A DNA stretch of 64,000 nucleotides from Flavobacterium sp. LC2016-12 (lineage in GTDB: Bacteria; Bacteroidota; Bacteroidia; Flavobacteriales; Flavobacteriaceae). Location: the NCBI RefSeq assembly GCF_015351595.1, contig NZ_JADKPT010000017.1, positions 1-64,000 on the forward strand, in the 5' to 3' direction. Of the stretch, positions 9,303-17,553 are shown piece by piece. The number at the start of each line of letters is the position of its first letter. The first letter of the stretch is position 1. The position numbers were made by a program, and so were the translations under genes. The notes below the pieces were generated by a model. The model did no database searches. It was given only the letters and a program-made list of their open reading frames with translations, and was not told where the DNA came from.

Positions 9303-9956
9303 ATGTTAACAAAAGAAGATATTGCAAAACGTATTGCAAAAGAAGTAAAAGACCGGTATTTCGTTAATCTTGGAATTGGAATTCCGACTTTGGTTGCGAA
9401 TTATGTGCGTGAAGATATCGCGGTTGAATTTCAAAGTGAAAACGGAGTTCTTGGTATGGGACCTTTTCCGTTTGCCGGAGAAGAAGATGCTGATATTATC
9501 AACGCTGGAAAACAAACAATTACAACACTTCCGGGAGCGAGTTTCTTTGATTCGGCCTTTAGTTTCGGAATGATTCGAAGCCAAAAAGTAGATTTAACGA
9601 TTTTGGGAGCTATGGAAGTTTCAGAAAACGGAGATATCGCCAACTGGAAAATTCCGGGGAAAATGGTAAAAGGAATGGGAGGAGCAATGGATTTGGTGGC
9701 TTCCGCCGAAAATATAATCGTGGCGATGATGCACGTTAATAAGGCAGGAGAATCAAAAATACTTAAAAAATGTACTTTGCCATTAACAGGTGTAGGTTGC
9801 GTTAAAAAGGTTGTGACTGAACTTGCAGTTCTCGAAGTAACAGAAAAAGGTTTTAAGCTCTTAGAAAGAGCACCAGGAGTATCTGTCGAACATATCATTG
9901 CCTCAACTGAAGCAGATTTAATTATTGAAGGTGAAATTCCGGAAATGGCAATTTAA
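9303..9956 (+). CDS. scoB: 3-oxoacid CoA-transferase, subunit B
   Basis: 217 residues, the expected length of the B subunit. It holds the SENGVLGMG motif (about 46-54) whose glutamate forms the enzyme-CoA thioester in this family. Works with subunit A at 7467-8168 as an A2B2-type enzyme. Whether the two are still co-transcribed across the inserted beta-lactamase is unknown; no strong terminator lies between them, though the palindromes could form hairpins in RNA. Confidence 0.92.
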   Translation: MLTKEDIAKRIAKEVKDRYFVNLGIGIPTLVANYVREDIAVEFQSENGVLGMGPFPFAGEEDADIINAGKQTITTLPGASFFDSAFSFGMIRSQKVDLTILGAMEVSENGDIANWKIPGKMVKGMGGAMDLVASAENIIVAMMHVNKAGESKILKKCTLPLTGVGCVKKVVTELAVLEVTEKGFKLLERAPGVSVEHIIASTEADLIIEGEIPEMAI

Positions 9957-9998
9957 AATTAGCCAAAACGCAAAGAAAGTATAATCAAGCAATAACCA

Positions 9999-10029
9999 AA
10001 AAAAACCGTCCTATTGGACGGTTTTTTTT
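9999..10029. terminator. Bidirectional terminator
   Basis: AAAAACCGTCC and GGACGGTTTTT pair around the loop TATT. It lies between the convergent genes scoB (+) and the outer membrane protein (-) and can serve both. Confidence 0.85.
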
Positions 10030-10067
10030 ATATGAACTTTGTGTCCTTGCGACTTTGTGGTAGTAGT

Positions 10068-10586
10068 TTATTGCAAATTAAAAGAAGCACCTAAGCTAAA
10101 AGTTGCCTGATTATTTAAATGACCAAAAATACCATCTCTAGCATATTTTGCAATTGGAAAACCAATTTCCGTATAGACACCAAATCCATCAGTAAAGAAA
10201 TAGCGACCACCTACATGTCCTCCAAAATTATGTGTTCCTATACTTAATCCAGGATAGATATCTAATTGCTCTACTCCAATCACACTGCTTAAGTTAGCAT
10301 TAATTCTTGCTTTTGCGTCAAAACGATGAGCAAAATCAGGTTTTTGTTCATAATATTGATTACCATTATACTGTCCATATCCATCTACACTCAATAGATA
10401 ATTCGCAACAAAACCAAAAGAGAAATTTTCTCCTAAACCAAAATCAACAGAACCCTGAATTCCTGAACCACCATCTTGTAGATTGGCACCAACGTTAACT
10501 CTAACATCACCTTTTCCTGTAAAAGCTTGTTGCGCTTGCGTTAAACCGAATGATACTAAAAACAAAAATGTAATAACTTTTTTCAT
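10068..10586 (-). CDS. Small outer membrane beta-barrel protein
   Basis: 172 residues with a clear signal peptide (1-18, ending TQAQ). The mature part alternates hydrophobic and polar residues and has glycine-rich strands such as VDFGLGENFSFGF, ending with an aromatic/Gln residue, as expected for an 8-stranded outer membrane barrel. It resembles uncharacterised flavobacterial barrel proteins. No function can be assigned. Confidence 0.75.
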   Translation of the reverse strand: MKKVITFLFLVSFGLTQAQQAFTGKGDVRVNVGANLQDGGSGIQGSVDFGLGENFSFGFVANYLLSVDGYGQYNGNQYYEQKPDFAHRFDAKARINANLSSVIGVEQLDIYPGLSIGTHNFGGHVGGRYFFTDGFGVYTEIGFPIAKYARDGIFGHLNNQATFSLGASFNLQ

Positions 10587-10614
10587 AAACTTAAATATTA
10601 ATTATTTCGGATTG

Positions 10615-10622
10615 CAAATTTA
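10615..10622 (-). promoter_or_regulatory. Candidate -7 element for the outer membrane protein
   Basis: TAAATTTG read on the minus strand, 29 bases before the start codon, fits the Bacteroidota TAnnTTTG consensus. No clear -33 TTTG is present, so this is tentative. Confidence 0.35.
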
Positions 10623-10634
10623 ATTTTTTATAGA

Positions 10635-11369
10635 TTAATTCCTACCTTTTTCATTAGAATACAATTCATTTAAGGGATCACTTTGCCAGAATTCTTTAGT
10701 GTCAACATTCATAATAGTTAATGGGCCTTTAAAAGCTGCTCCTGTATCAACATTCCAGACACATGCCTTGTTAACCGGAATTGTTTGTCCAATTCGGGTT
10801 ACCGGAGTGTGCCCAATAAATATTTCTTTGTAAACAGTAAAGCGTTTAGGGTAATAAGGATCTTCCGGTTTCAGGTTTGGGTCTAACGAAAGTGCCGTCT
10901 CCCAAAGGGTTCTGTCCCAATAAAATAATTTTGGGAAATATTCCCAGACAACACCATTCAAATTGGTAAAACCTGCATGAACAAATAATCGATTTTGGTC
11001 ATCATGGTAATAATCCTGTAAAGATTCTAAGAAAACAATATGTTCTTTTTTTCTTTCTTCTGAGAGTTTAGCATAGCCTTCAACAGTGGCTTTACCGCCA
11101 TGTTTGTACCACATTTCTTCATCAAATTCTTCATGCCTGTTCTCAAGCCAATCCAATGCCAGCTGATCATGATTTCCTCTGATGCAAATGCAGTTTTGCT
11201 TGCTTTTCAGGTCAATCAAATATTCAATAACTTCTGCTGATTGACTCCATCCATCAACATAATCGCCTAAAAAAATTAGAGTATCTTCAGTAGTAACTTC
11301 GGCTTTTTTCAACACTTGCTCAAGTGCGAGTAATCCTCCGTGTATGTCGCCTATAACAAATGTTCGCAT
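10635..11369 (-). CDS. PPP-type serine/threonine phosphatase
   Basis: 244 residues with the three metal-binding motifs of the calcineurin-like phosphoprotein phosphatases: GDIHG (residues 7-11), GDYVDGW (about 36-42) and RGNHD (about 60-64), followed by a later HAG and GHTP histidine. These coordinate a dinuclear metal centre. It would dephosphorylate proteins or small phosphoesters (bacterial relatives also include Ap4A-type hydrolases); the substrate is not evident. Monocistronic. Confidence 0.88.
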   Translation of the reverse strand: MRTFVIGDIHGGLLALEQVLKKAEVTTEDTLIFLGDYVDGWSQSAEVIEYLIDLKSKQNCICIRGNHDQLALDWLENRHEEFDEEMWYKHGGKATVEGYAKLSEERKKEHIVFLESLQDYYHDDQNRLFVHAGFTNLNGVVWEYFPKLFYWDRTLWETALSLDPNLKPEDPYYPKRFTVYKEIFIGHTPVTRIGQTIPVNKACVWNVDTGAAFKGPLTIMNVDTKEFWQSDPLNELYSNEKGRN

Positions 11370-11464
11370 TTTATTTTATTTCGAGTAGTATACAAAAATA
11401 AAGAAAATGATTTGTTTGCGATCATTTAGTTGTTAATCTTTAAATGAGTTTATTTTTATGATTT

Positions 11465-11501
11465 TTTGCATCTCATTTTCAAGCTTTCCTGTTTAAATTT
11501 G
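11465..11501 (+). promoter_or_regulatory. Promoter of dinB, possibly leaderless transcript
   Basis: TTTG at 11465-11468 and TAAATTTG at 11494-11501, spacer 25, slightly longer than the usual 17-23. The -7 box ends only four bases before the dinB ATG at 11506, so transcription would begin at or next to the start codon. Confidence 0.45.
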
Positions 11502-11505
11502 TAAT

Positions 11506-12588
11506 ATGTCTGAAACACCTACATATCGTAAAATTATTCATATTGATATGGATGCTTTTTATGCTTCTGTAGAGCAAATGGACAATCCTGGTTTAAGAGG
11601 AAAACCTGTTGCTGTAGGCGGTTCAGAGAATAGAGGAGTAGTTTCGGCGGCAAGTTATGAGGCGCGCAAATTTGGCGTTCGAAGTGCTATAAGCGGCGTT
11701 TTAGCTAAAAAATATTGTCCTGAAATAATTTTTGTACGTCCGAGATTTGATCGATACAGAGAAATTTCAAGTAAAATCCATAAAATTTTTCACGAATATA
11801 CAGATTTGGTCGAGCCGCTTTCGCTAGACGAGGCTTATCTTGATGTAACTCAGAATAAAAAAGGAAACCCAAGTGCGAGTTTGTTAGCGCAGGAAATTCG
11901 GTTGAGAATTCTAAATGAAGTTGGATTAACAGCTTCGGCTGGAATTTCTGTTAATAAATTCGTAGCGAAAATTGCCAGCGATATCAACAAACCAAACGGG
12001 CAGAAAACTGTAAATCCAGAAGAGATTTTATCTTTTCTGGAAGAATTGCCTATTCGGAAGTTTTATGGCGTTGGAAAAGTAACTACCGAGAAAATGTACC
12101 AATTAGGAATTTTTACCGGAGCCGATTTAAAAACAAAGTCAGAAGATTTCCTTGAAAAACACTTCGGGAAATCAGGTGCTTTTTATTACAAAGTGGTTCG
12201 CGGAATCCATAATAGTGAAGTAAAATCATATCGGGTTACAAAATCGGTAGCCGCAGAACATACTTTTGATGTCAATTTATCTTCAGAGATTTTTATGTTG
12301 GAGCAACTGGAAAGAATTGCCACTTCACTGGAAAAACGATTAAAAAAACACAATATTTCAGGGAAAACAGTTACGCTGAAAATCAAATACAGTGATTTTA
12401 CACAGCAAACACGTAGCAAAACATTACCTTATTTTATTTCTGATAAAAGTTTGATCCTTGAAACAGTTGAAGAACTATTGTATCAGGAAAAAATGAAAGA
12501 TTCTGTTCGGTTGCTCGGAATCTCTTTAAACAATTTAAATACGGAAGAGAAGAAAGCAGTTGTTGTTCAGCTAAAGTTTACTTTTTGA
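11506..12588 (+). CDS. dinB: DNA polymerase IV (Y family)
   Basis: 360 residues. Catalytic carboxylates are visible in HIDMDAFYASVE (N-terminal) and SLDEAYLDV (about residue 104). A little-finger domain makes up the C-terminal third. The extreme C-terminus, QLKFTF, resembles a sliding-clamp binding peptide. Error-prone polymerase for translesion synthesis. The start is fixed because the next methionine is inside the catalytic motif. No LexA-type operator is recognised. Confidence 0.93.
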   Translation: MSETPTYRKIIHIDMDAFYASVEQMDNPGLRGKPVAVGGSENRGVVSAASYEARKFGVRSAISGVLAKKYCPEIIFVRPRFDRYREISSKIHKIFHEYTDLVEPLSLDEAYLDVTQNKKGNPSASLLAQEIRLRILNEVGLTASAGISVNKFVAKIASDINKPNGQKTVNPEEILSFLEELPIRKFYGVGKVTTEKMYQLGIFTGADLKTKSEDFLEKHFGKSGAFYYKVVRGIHNSEVKSYRVTKSVAAEHTFDVNLSSEIFMLEQLERIATSLEKRLKKHNISGKTVTLKIKYSDFTQQTRSKTLPYFISDKSLILETVEELLYQEKMKDSVRLLGISLNNLNTEEKKAVVVQLKFTF

Positions 12589-12683
12589 TGAACAAATTAA
12601 CGTTAAAAACTTAAAAACGTATCTTTTATGATGAATTTTCTCTCTATCTTTACTATAGAAAATTTTTCTATACCGTTTCGAAA

Positions 12684-13181
12684 ATGAAAAATACTAAAGA
12701 AGAAATCACGCATCGGAATAGTGTTCCCATTTTATCCTGGGATTTTCACTATGAATATCTAAATGAATTACGGGCAATTTTTGCTGATTTGAAAAAAGTA
12801 GATAAAATTTCAAATCGCTTTAAATGGAATGCTAAAAATCTGGAAATTAAAGACCGAATTTTAGATGAAGTGATTTTGGTTACGGATGCGAATTTAAAAA
12901 TCGTTTTTGCTTCCAACGGAATAAAAAAAATGACGGGCTATACAGAAAGCGAAATCATCGGTAAATCCCCAAAGATGTTTCAGGGGCCAAAAACGTCTGA
13001 AATTGTCTTAAATGAGATAAAAATAGCTATTCAATCACAAGTTCCGTTTGAAAAAACTTTAGAGAATTATAAAAAAGATGGAGAAATCTATAAATGCAAA
13101 ATAAATAGCGTACCTATTTTTAATTTAAAAGGAGAGCTTTCTCACTTTATAGCTTTTGAAAGTGTAGATAAAAGTGCTTGA
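12684..13181 (+). CDS. Single PAS protein, LOV-like but without the flavin-binding cysteine
   Basis: 165 residues, one PAS domain at about 55-163 and no output domain. It follows the LOV pattern closely: GYTESEIIGKSPKMFQGP sits where LOV proteins have GxNCRFLQG, and NYKKDG and HFIAFES match the later LOV strands. The photoactive cysteine position is proline, and the glutamine of the last strand appears to be glutamate. It therefore cannot form the usual flavin-cysteinyl adduct; flavin or other ligand binding is open. It may act as a stand-alone sensor or a competitor for other PAS partners. Confidence 0.8.
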   Translation: MKNTKEEITHRNSVPILSWDFHYEYLNELRAIFADLKKVDKISNRFKWNAKNLEIKDRILDEVILVTDANLKIVFASNGIKKMTGYTESEIIGKSPKMFQGPKTSEIVLNEIKIAIQSQVPFEKTLENYKKDGEIYKCKINSVPIFNLKGELSHFIAFESVDKSA

Positions 13182-13187
13182 TACTTA

Positions 13188-13232
13188 ACCGCAAAGAACG
13201 CTAAGGTCTACGCAAGGTTCGCAAAGTTTTTG
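13188..13232. repeat. CGCAAAG intergenic repeat
   Basis: ACCGCAAAGAACGCTAAGG followed by CGCAAGGTTCGCAAAG. Near-identical to 19994-20038 and related to several other intergenic stretches in the window. Confidence 0.6.
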
Positions 13233-13260
13233 TAAAGATGAACACGTCAGGAATATAAGC

Positions 13261-13288
13261 AAAACCGCCTGATTAAGGCGGTTTTTTT
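13261..13288. terminator. Bidirectional terminator
   Basis: AAAACCGCCT and AGGCGGTTTT pair around GATTA, followed by T. It lies between the convergent PAS gene (+) and fumarase (-). Confidence 0.85.
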
Positions 13289-13328
13289 ATCTTAGAACCT
13301 TAGCATCTTAGTGCCTCAGTACCTTAGC

Positions 13329-14933
13329 TTATAGATTTTCAAAGAAATCATTTCCTTTATCATCCGTAATAATAAACGCAGGGAAATCTTTAACAGTGAT
13401 TTTACGAACAGCTTCCATTCCTAATTCTTCAAAGTCAACAACTTCAACTTTTAAAATATTATCCTGAGCTAAAATAGCCGCCGGACCTCCAATAGAACCC
13501 AAATAGAATCCACCATATTTGTTACAGGCATCTGTAACTTGTTTGGTACGGTTACCTTTTGCCAACATAATCATACTTCCACCATGTTTTTGGAATTCAT
13601 CTACATAAACATCCATACGTCCTGCCGTTGTTGGTCCAAAACTTCCTGAAGCCATTCCTTCCGGAGTTTTTGCCGGGCCAGCGTAATAAACTGGGTGATT
13701 TTTAAAGTATTCTGGCATAGGTTGACCCGCTTCCAGCATTTCCATAATTTTTGCGTGAGCGATGTCACGGGCAACAATTACGGTTCCGCTTAGTTTTAAA
13801 CGGGTTTTTATTGGGTACTGAGATAGTTTTGCCAACATATCTTTCATCGGCATATTTAAGTCAATTTCAACCGGAGCTTCTAAATGCGGAGCTGTTTCCG
13901 GTAAAAATTGTTTTGGATTTACTTCTAATTGCTCAACGTAAATTCCATCTTTTGTGATTTTTCCTTTGATATTCCTATCTGCAGAACAAGAAACTCCCAA
14001 TCCAACTGGACAAGAAGCAGCGTGACGCGGCAAACGGATTACACGAACATCATGCGTGAAATATTTTCCTCCAAACTGTGCACCAATCGCGCTTTCCTGG
14101 CAAATTTGCTGTACTTTTTGTTCCCACTCATGATCACGAAAAGCCTGACCAGCCATGTTTCCTGTAGTTGGTAAATTGTCGTAATATCCAGCAGATGCCT
14201 TTTTAACGGCGCTTAAGTTCGCTTCCGCAGAAGTTCCGCCAATTACCAAAGCCAAATGGTATGGAGGACAAGCCGAAGTTCCTAAATCTTTGATTTTTGC
14301 ACGAACAAAAGCGTCCATAGCTTTTTCATTCAATAAGGATTTAGTCTGCTGATATAAATACGTTTTATTAGCAGATCCGCCACCTTTTGCCATAAATAAA
14401 AATTCATATGCATTTCCTTTTTTAGCATAAATATCAATTTGCGCCGGAAGATTCGAACCTGAATTCTTCTCTTCAAACATCGAAATCGGAACAATTTGAG
14501 AATAACGTAAATTTCTTTTTTGATAGGTATTGAAGATTCCTCTGCTCAACCATTCTGCATCATCAACACCCGTAAAAATGCTTTCGCCTTTTTTGGCCAT
14601 TACGATTGCAGTTCCGGTATCCTGGCAGCTTGGCAACTGACCTTCAGCCGCAACCGTAGCATTTTGAAGTAAATTGTAAGCCACAAAACGATCGTTATCT
14701 GTAGCTTCCGGATCATCCAGAATGTTTCTTAGTTTTTGCAAATGACTCGTTCTCAACATGAACGAAACATCTGTTAAAGCTTCTTCAGCTAATAATTCTA
14801 ATCCTTTTGGGTCAACAGTAAGAACTTCACGTTCTCCAAATTTTTCAACTTTTACAAAATCAGAAGTAATTTTGCGATATTGTGTATCATCCTTTAAAAT
14901 TGGATAAGGGTCTTGGTATATAAAATCAATCAT
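13329..14933 (-). CDS. fumA: Fumarate hydratase, class I (Fe-S)
   Basis: 534 residues, the usual size of single-chain class I fumarases. It interconverts fumarate and malate in the citric acid cycle and carries an oxygen-sensitive [4Fe-4S] cluster. Candidate cluster cysteines are in LPSCQDTGTA (about residue 102), the HAASCPVG region and GVSCSADRN. The C-terminal beta domain holds the GPTTAGRMD segment. Monocistronic, with its own promoter candidate and terminator. Confidence 0.94.
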   Translation of the reverse strand: MIDFIYQDPYPILKDDTQYRKITSDFVKVEKFGEREVLTVDPKGLELLAEEALTDVSFMLRTSHLQKLRNILDDPEATDNDRFVAYNLLQNATVAAEGQLPSCQDTGTAIVMAKKGESIFTGVDDAEWLSRGIFNTYQKRNLRYSQIVPISMFEEKNSGSNLPAQIDIYAKKGNAYEFLFMAKGGGSANKTYLYQQTKSLLNEKAMDAFVRAKIKDLGTSACPPYHLALVIGGTSAEANLSAVKKASAGYYDNLPTTGNMAGQAFRDHEWEQKVQQICQESAIGAQFGGKYFTHDVRVIRLPRHAASCPVGLGVSCSADRNIKGKITKDGIYVEQLEVNPKQFLPETAPHLEAPVEIDLNMPMKDMLAKLSQYPIKTRLKLSGTVIVARDIAHAKIMEMLEAGQPMPEYFKNHPVYYAGPAKTPEGMASGSFGPTTAGRMDVYVDEFQKHGGSMIMLAKGNRTKQVTDACNKYGGFYLGSIGGPAAILAQDNILKVEVVDFEELGMEAVRKITVKDFPAFIITDDKGNDFFENL

Positions 14934-14947
14934 TTCTTTGTTTTTGA

Positions 14948-14955
14948 CAAAGTTA
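14948..14955 (-). promoter_or_regulatory. Candidate -7 element for fumarase
   Basis: TAACTTTG on the minus strand, 14 bases ahead of the start codon, a full match to TAnnTTTG. A -33 TTTG is not obvious. Confidence 0.4.
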
Positions 14956-15040
14956 AAAATTATTTCTCTAAGAAAGAATTTGAATTAGGGGTGTTTTGTG
15001 TGCATTAATTTATAACGAAAAATTAAAAACGTATTACATC

Positions 15041-15147
15041 TAAACTGGACTGAAGTCCAGCTCTACAAAATAGATGATTCCTCTGGAATTTTTAGGAAGA
15101 GCCATCGGCTCTAAATATATTGTAGGGCTGGACTTCAGTCCAGTTTA
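15041..15147. repeat. REP/BIME-like palindromic element, copy 1
   Basis: The ends TAAACTGGACTGAAGTCCAG and CTGGACTTCAGTCCAGTTTA are perfect mirror images, and each is itself a small palindrome (CTGGACT/AGTCCAG). Inside is a second hairpin, AGAGCC-ATC-GGCTCT. Bases 15041-15145 are identical to copy 2 at 15701-15805. The pair brackets the transposase gene, the layout of REP elements with their RAYT transposase. Confidence 0.92.
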
Positions 15148-15230
15148 AATTAAGATTGGTTTGCTTTAAAATTTGTAGGATAATTAGTATTTTGGTCCTA
15201 ATTTTTAATTTTATAAAAACATACACAATA

Positions 15231-15692
15231 ATGGCCAATACCTATCACCAAGTTTATATTCAGGCAGTTTTTGCAGTGAAGAATAGAGGAGCATTAATTA
15301 CTGATGACTGTAAAACTCAAATATTAAGCGTAATTGGAAATTCTATAAATGAAACAGGTTGTAAAACAATAATAGTAAACGGTACGGAAGACCATGTTCA
15401 TTGTCTTTTGGCCCTCAAACCAACAATTTCTATTTCGGACTTAATGAGAATAGTTAAAGGAAAATCGTCAAGATTTATCAATGACCATCAATTGACAAGA
15501 AATAAATTTGAATGGCAGGAAGGATACGGTGTTTTTTCATACAGTAAATCACACATTGATGTTGTATATAAATACATTGTCAATCAAGAAGAACACCATA
15601 AAAAACAAAATTTTAGAAATGAATATTTATCTCTTTTAGATAAATACAATGTTAAATATGACGAAAGATATGTTTTTGAAAATTTAATATAA
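15231..15692 (+). CDS. REP-associated tyrosine transposase (IS200/TnpA-like, RAYT)
   Basis: 153 residues from ATG 15231. An upstream in-frame ATG at 15156 would add 25 residues unlike the family, so it is not used. The HUH motif is HVH (residues 55-57) and the likely nucleophile is Tyr115 in YKYIVNQEEHH. These Y1-type enzymes cut single-stranded DNA at hairpins, and RAYTs are thought to mobilise REP hairpins. The gene is bracketed by two identical 105-bp palindromes, its probable substrates. The frame is intact. Confidence 0.93.
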   Translation: MANTYHQVYIQAVFAVKNRGALITDDCKTQILSVIGNSINETGCKTIIVNGTEDHVHCLLALKPTISISDLMRIVKGKSSRFINDHQLTRNKFEWQEGYGVFSYSKSHIDVVYKYIVNQEEHHKKQNFRNEYLSLLDKYNVKYDERYVFENLI

Positions 15693-15700
15693 TACCATTT

Positions 15701-15805
15701 TAAACTGGACTGAAGTCCAGCTCTACAAAATAGATGATTCCTCTGGAATTTTTAGGAAGAGCCATCGGCTCTAAATATATTGTAGGGCTGGACTTCAGTC
15801 CAGTT
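15701..15805. repeat. REP/BIME-like palindromic element, copy 2
   Basis: Same orientation as copy 1 and identical over all 105 bases, starting 660 bases further on. It begins nine bases after the transposase stop codon. Confidence 0.92.
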
Positions 15806-15822
15806 ATTTTATATGCGAAAAA

Positions 15823-17262
15823 TTAAAAAAACCAGCTAGCCACAAAAATTGCTGTAATTACACAAATGACATCAACCAAAAGCATTGTTCCTAAAGCATA
15901 GCGGGTATTTTTGATATTTACAGAGCCAAAGTAAACTGCAATCACATAAAAAGTACTTTCAGCACTGCATTGAAAAATACTACTCAATCTTCCTGTTAAA
16001 GAATCAGCGCCAAAAGTATTCATCGAGTCAATCAAAAATCCTCTTGATCCTGCTGAGCTAAAAGGTCTAAGCATGGCAACTGGCAAAGCATCGGTAATTT
16101 GTTTGTTGACACCCATATTCGAGAAAACAAATGCAATTCCATCACTGATAATTTCAAATAAACCGCTGTTTCTAAATAATGAAATTGCCACTAACATCCC
16201 TAAAACATATGGGAAAATGGTAACTCCTGTTTTAACACCATTATTTGCTCCTACTACGAATGAGTCAAAAACCGTGGTGTTTGCATCGGTGAATTTCTTT
16301 TCATGTATGAAGGAGAAAATCAAAGTAGCAACAACTATAAACATTAAGATTAGTGCAGAAAGATTAGTGGTAAAGTAGTTTTTACCAATCAGGTCTAAAT
16401 GGTTTACATACATTAACAAACCAATAATCGCGGCAATTAATACCATCAAACCAATAACAAGAGAAGCACTTTTGAAATTAATCTTTTGTTTGATTCCGAC
16501 AATTAAAAAAGCAGCAATTGTACCAATAAACGAAGTAATAATGCACGGAAGCATAACATCTGCCGGATTACTTGCACCAGCTGCGGCGCGATAACCGATA
16601 ATTGAAGTTGCAATTAAGGTTAAACCTGAAGCATGCAGACACATAAACATAATCTGCGCGTCACTTGCTTTGTCTTTGTCGGGGTTTATTTCTTGTAAAC
16701 TTTCCATTGCTTTAAGACCAAACGGAGTTGCAGCCGAATCTAATCCTAAGAAATTCGCGGCAAAGTTTAACGTCATATACGAGATAGAAGGGTGGTTTTT
16801 TGGGATACTCGGAAACACTTTTACAAAAACCGGACTCAATACTTTGGCTAATTTTCCGGAAACTCCTGAAATGATTAAAAGTTCCATTAATCCACAGAAA
16901 AAGGCTAAATAAGCCATTAAGGGTAAAATTAAATCGAGTAAAGTAGTTTTACAGGTTGGTAATAAACCATCAGATTTTTGAACACCGCTGAAAATTTTTA
17001 CGGTTTTGTTTTTATAAACGTAAGTGGTGTCAGCATTTAGCGTATCACGATTAATAATCATGGTTTGATCCGGCGCTTTTTTGATACTGTCCTTGATGAA
17101 AGCAGGAAGTTGTTCAGCGTATTTTTCGGAAATAAGAATTGGATCGTCTTTTTTGCCATTCAGAACATAATCAATGGTATACGTGTTGGCAGTAAATAAA
17201 CTGAATATAACAAAGATAATCGACGAAATAAAAATAGTTAACCAAAATCTACTTAATACCAT
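15823..17262 (-). CDS. Nucleoside-recognition (SpmA/SpmB fusion-type) membrane protein
   Basis: 479 residues from MVLSRFW; an upstream ATG (17310) would add 16 residues that spoil the membrane start. About eight to ten membrane segments, arranged as two 'nucleoside recognition' (Gate) halves, as in fusions of spore maturation proteins A and B. A periplasmic or loop region lies at about 27-105. NFAANFLGLDSAATP and RPFSSAGSRG are the conserved gate motifs. Function in Bacteroidota is not known; transport of a small molecule is the usual guess. Its stop codon lies next to the REP/RAYT unit. Confidence 0.85.
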   Translation of the reverse strand: MVLSRFWLTIFISSIIFVIFSLFTANTYTIDYVLNGKKDDPILISEKYAEQLPAFIKDSIKKAPDQTMIINRDTLNADTTYVYKNKTVKIFSGVQKSDGLLPTCKTTLLDLILPLMAYLAFFCGLMELLIISGVSGKLAKVLSPVFVKVFPSIPKNHPSISYMTLNFAANFLGLDSAATPFGLKAMESLQEINPDKDKASDAQIMFMCLHASGLTLIATSIIGYRAAAGASNPADVMLPCIITSFIGTIAAFLIVGIKQKINFKSASLVIGLMVLIAAIIGLLMYVNHLDLIGKNYFTTNLSALILMFIVVATLIFSFIHEKKFTDANTTVFDSFVVGANNGVKTGVTIFPYVLGMLVAISLFRNSGLFEIISDGIAFVFSNMGVNKQITDALPVAMLRPFSSAGSRGFLIDSMNTFGADSLTGRLSSIFQCSAESTFYVIAVYFGSVNIKNTRYALGTMLLVDVICVITAIFVASWFF

Positions 17263-17310
17263 AGCACTGTTTTTTTTGTAAATGTAATTATTTAGCAATA
17301 AAATGCACAA

Positions 17311-17553
17311 AGATTTTAATTTTGAAACAGGAAGAATTTAAGGGGAATTGTAATCTTTTCGTCTGTTAGTTTGATTTACATTTGTATTTTGATCAAGAAG
17401 CTGTTACTTCTAAGAAGCTAAAGTCTTGGTAATATTGAGTTTTTATAAATATTGCACTCCTATTTCGAGATTTTCCCACCCTCACATGGTGAAATATTTA
17501 TAGTAAGCGATGTTTTGATTTGTAATAGGGTTTCCGTAGTGCTTTAAAGTATT
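17311..17553. other. Intergenic region, 243 bp
   Basis: Between two minus-strand genes. It holds a small CACCCTCACATGGTG palindrome near 17480 and no reading frame or terminator that I can support. Confidence 0.3.

Noticed and set aside
15156..15230. 25-codon N-terminal extension of the transposase
   Set aside because: MANTYHQVYIQ at 15231 is the family's normal start; the extension lies next to the REP element and is not protein-like.
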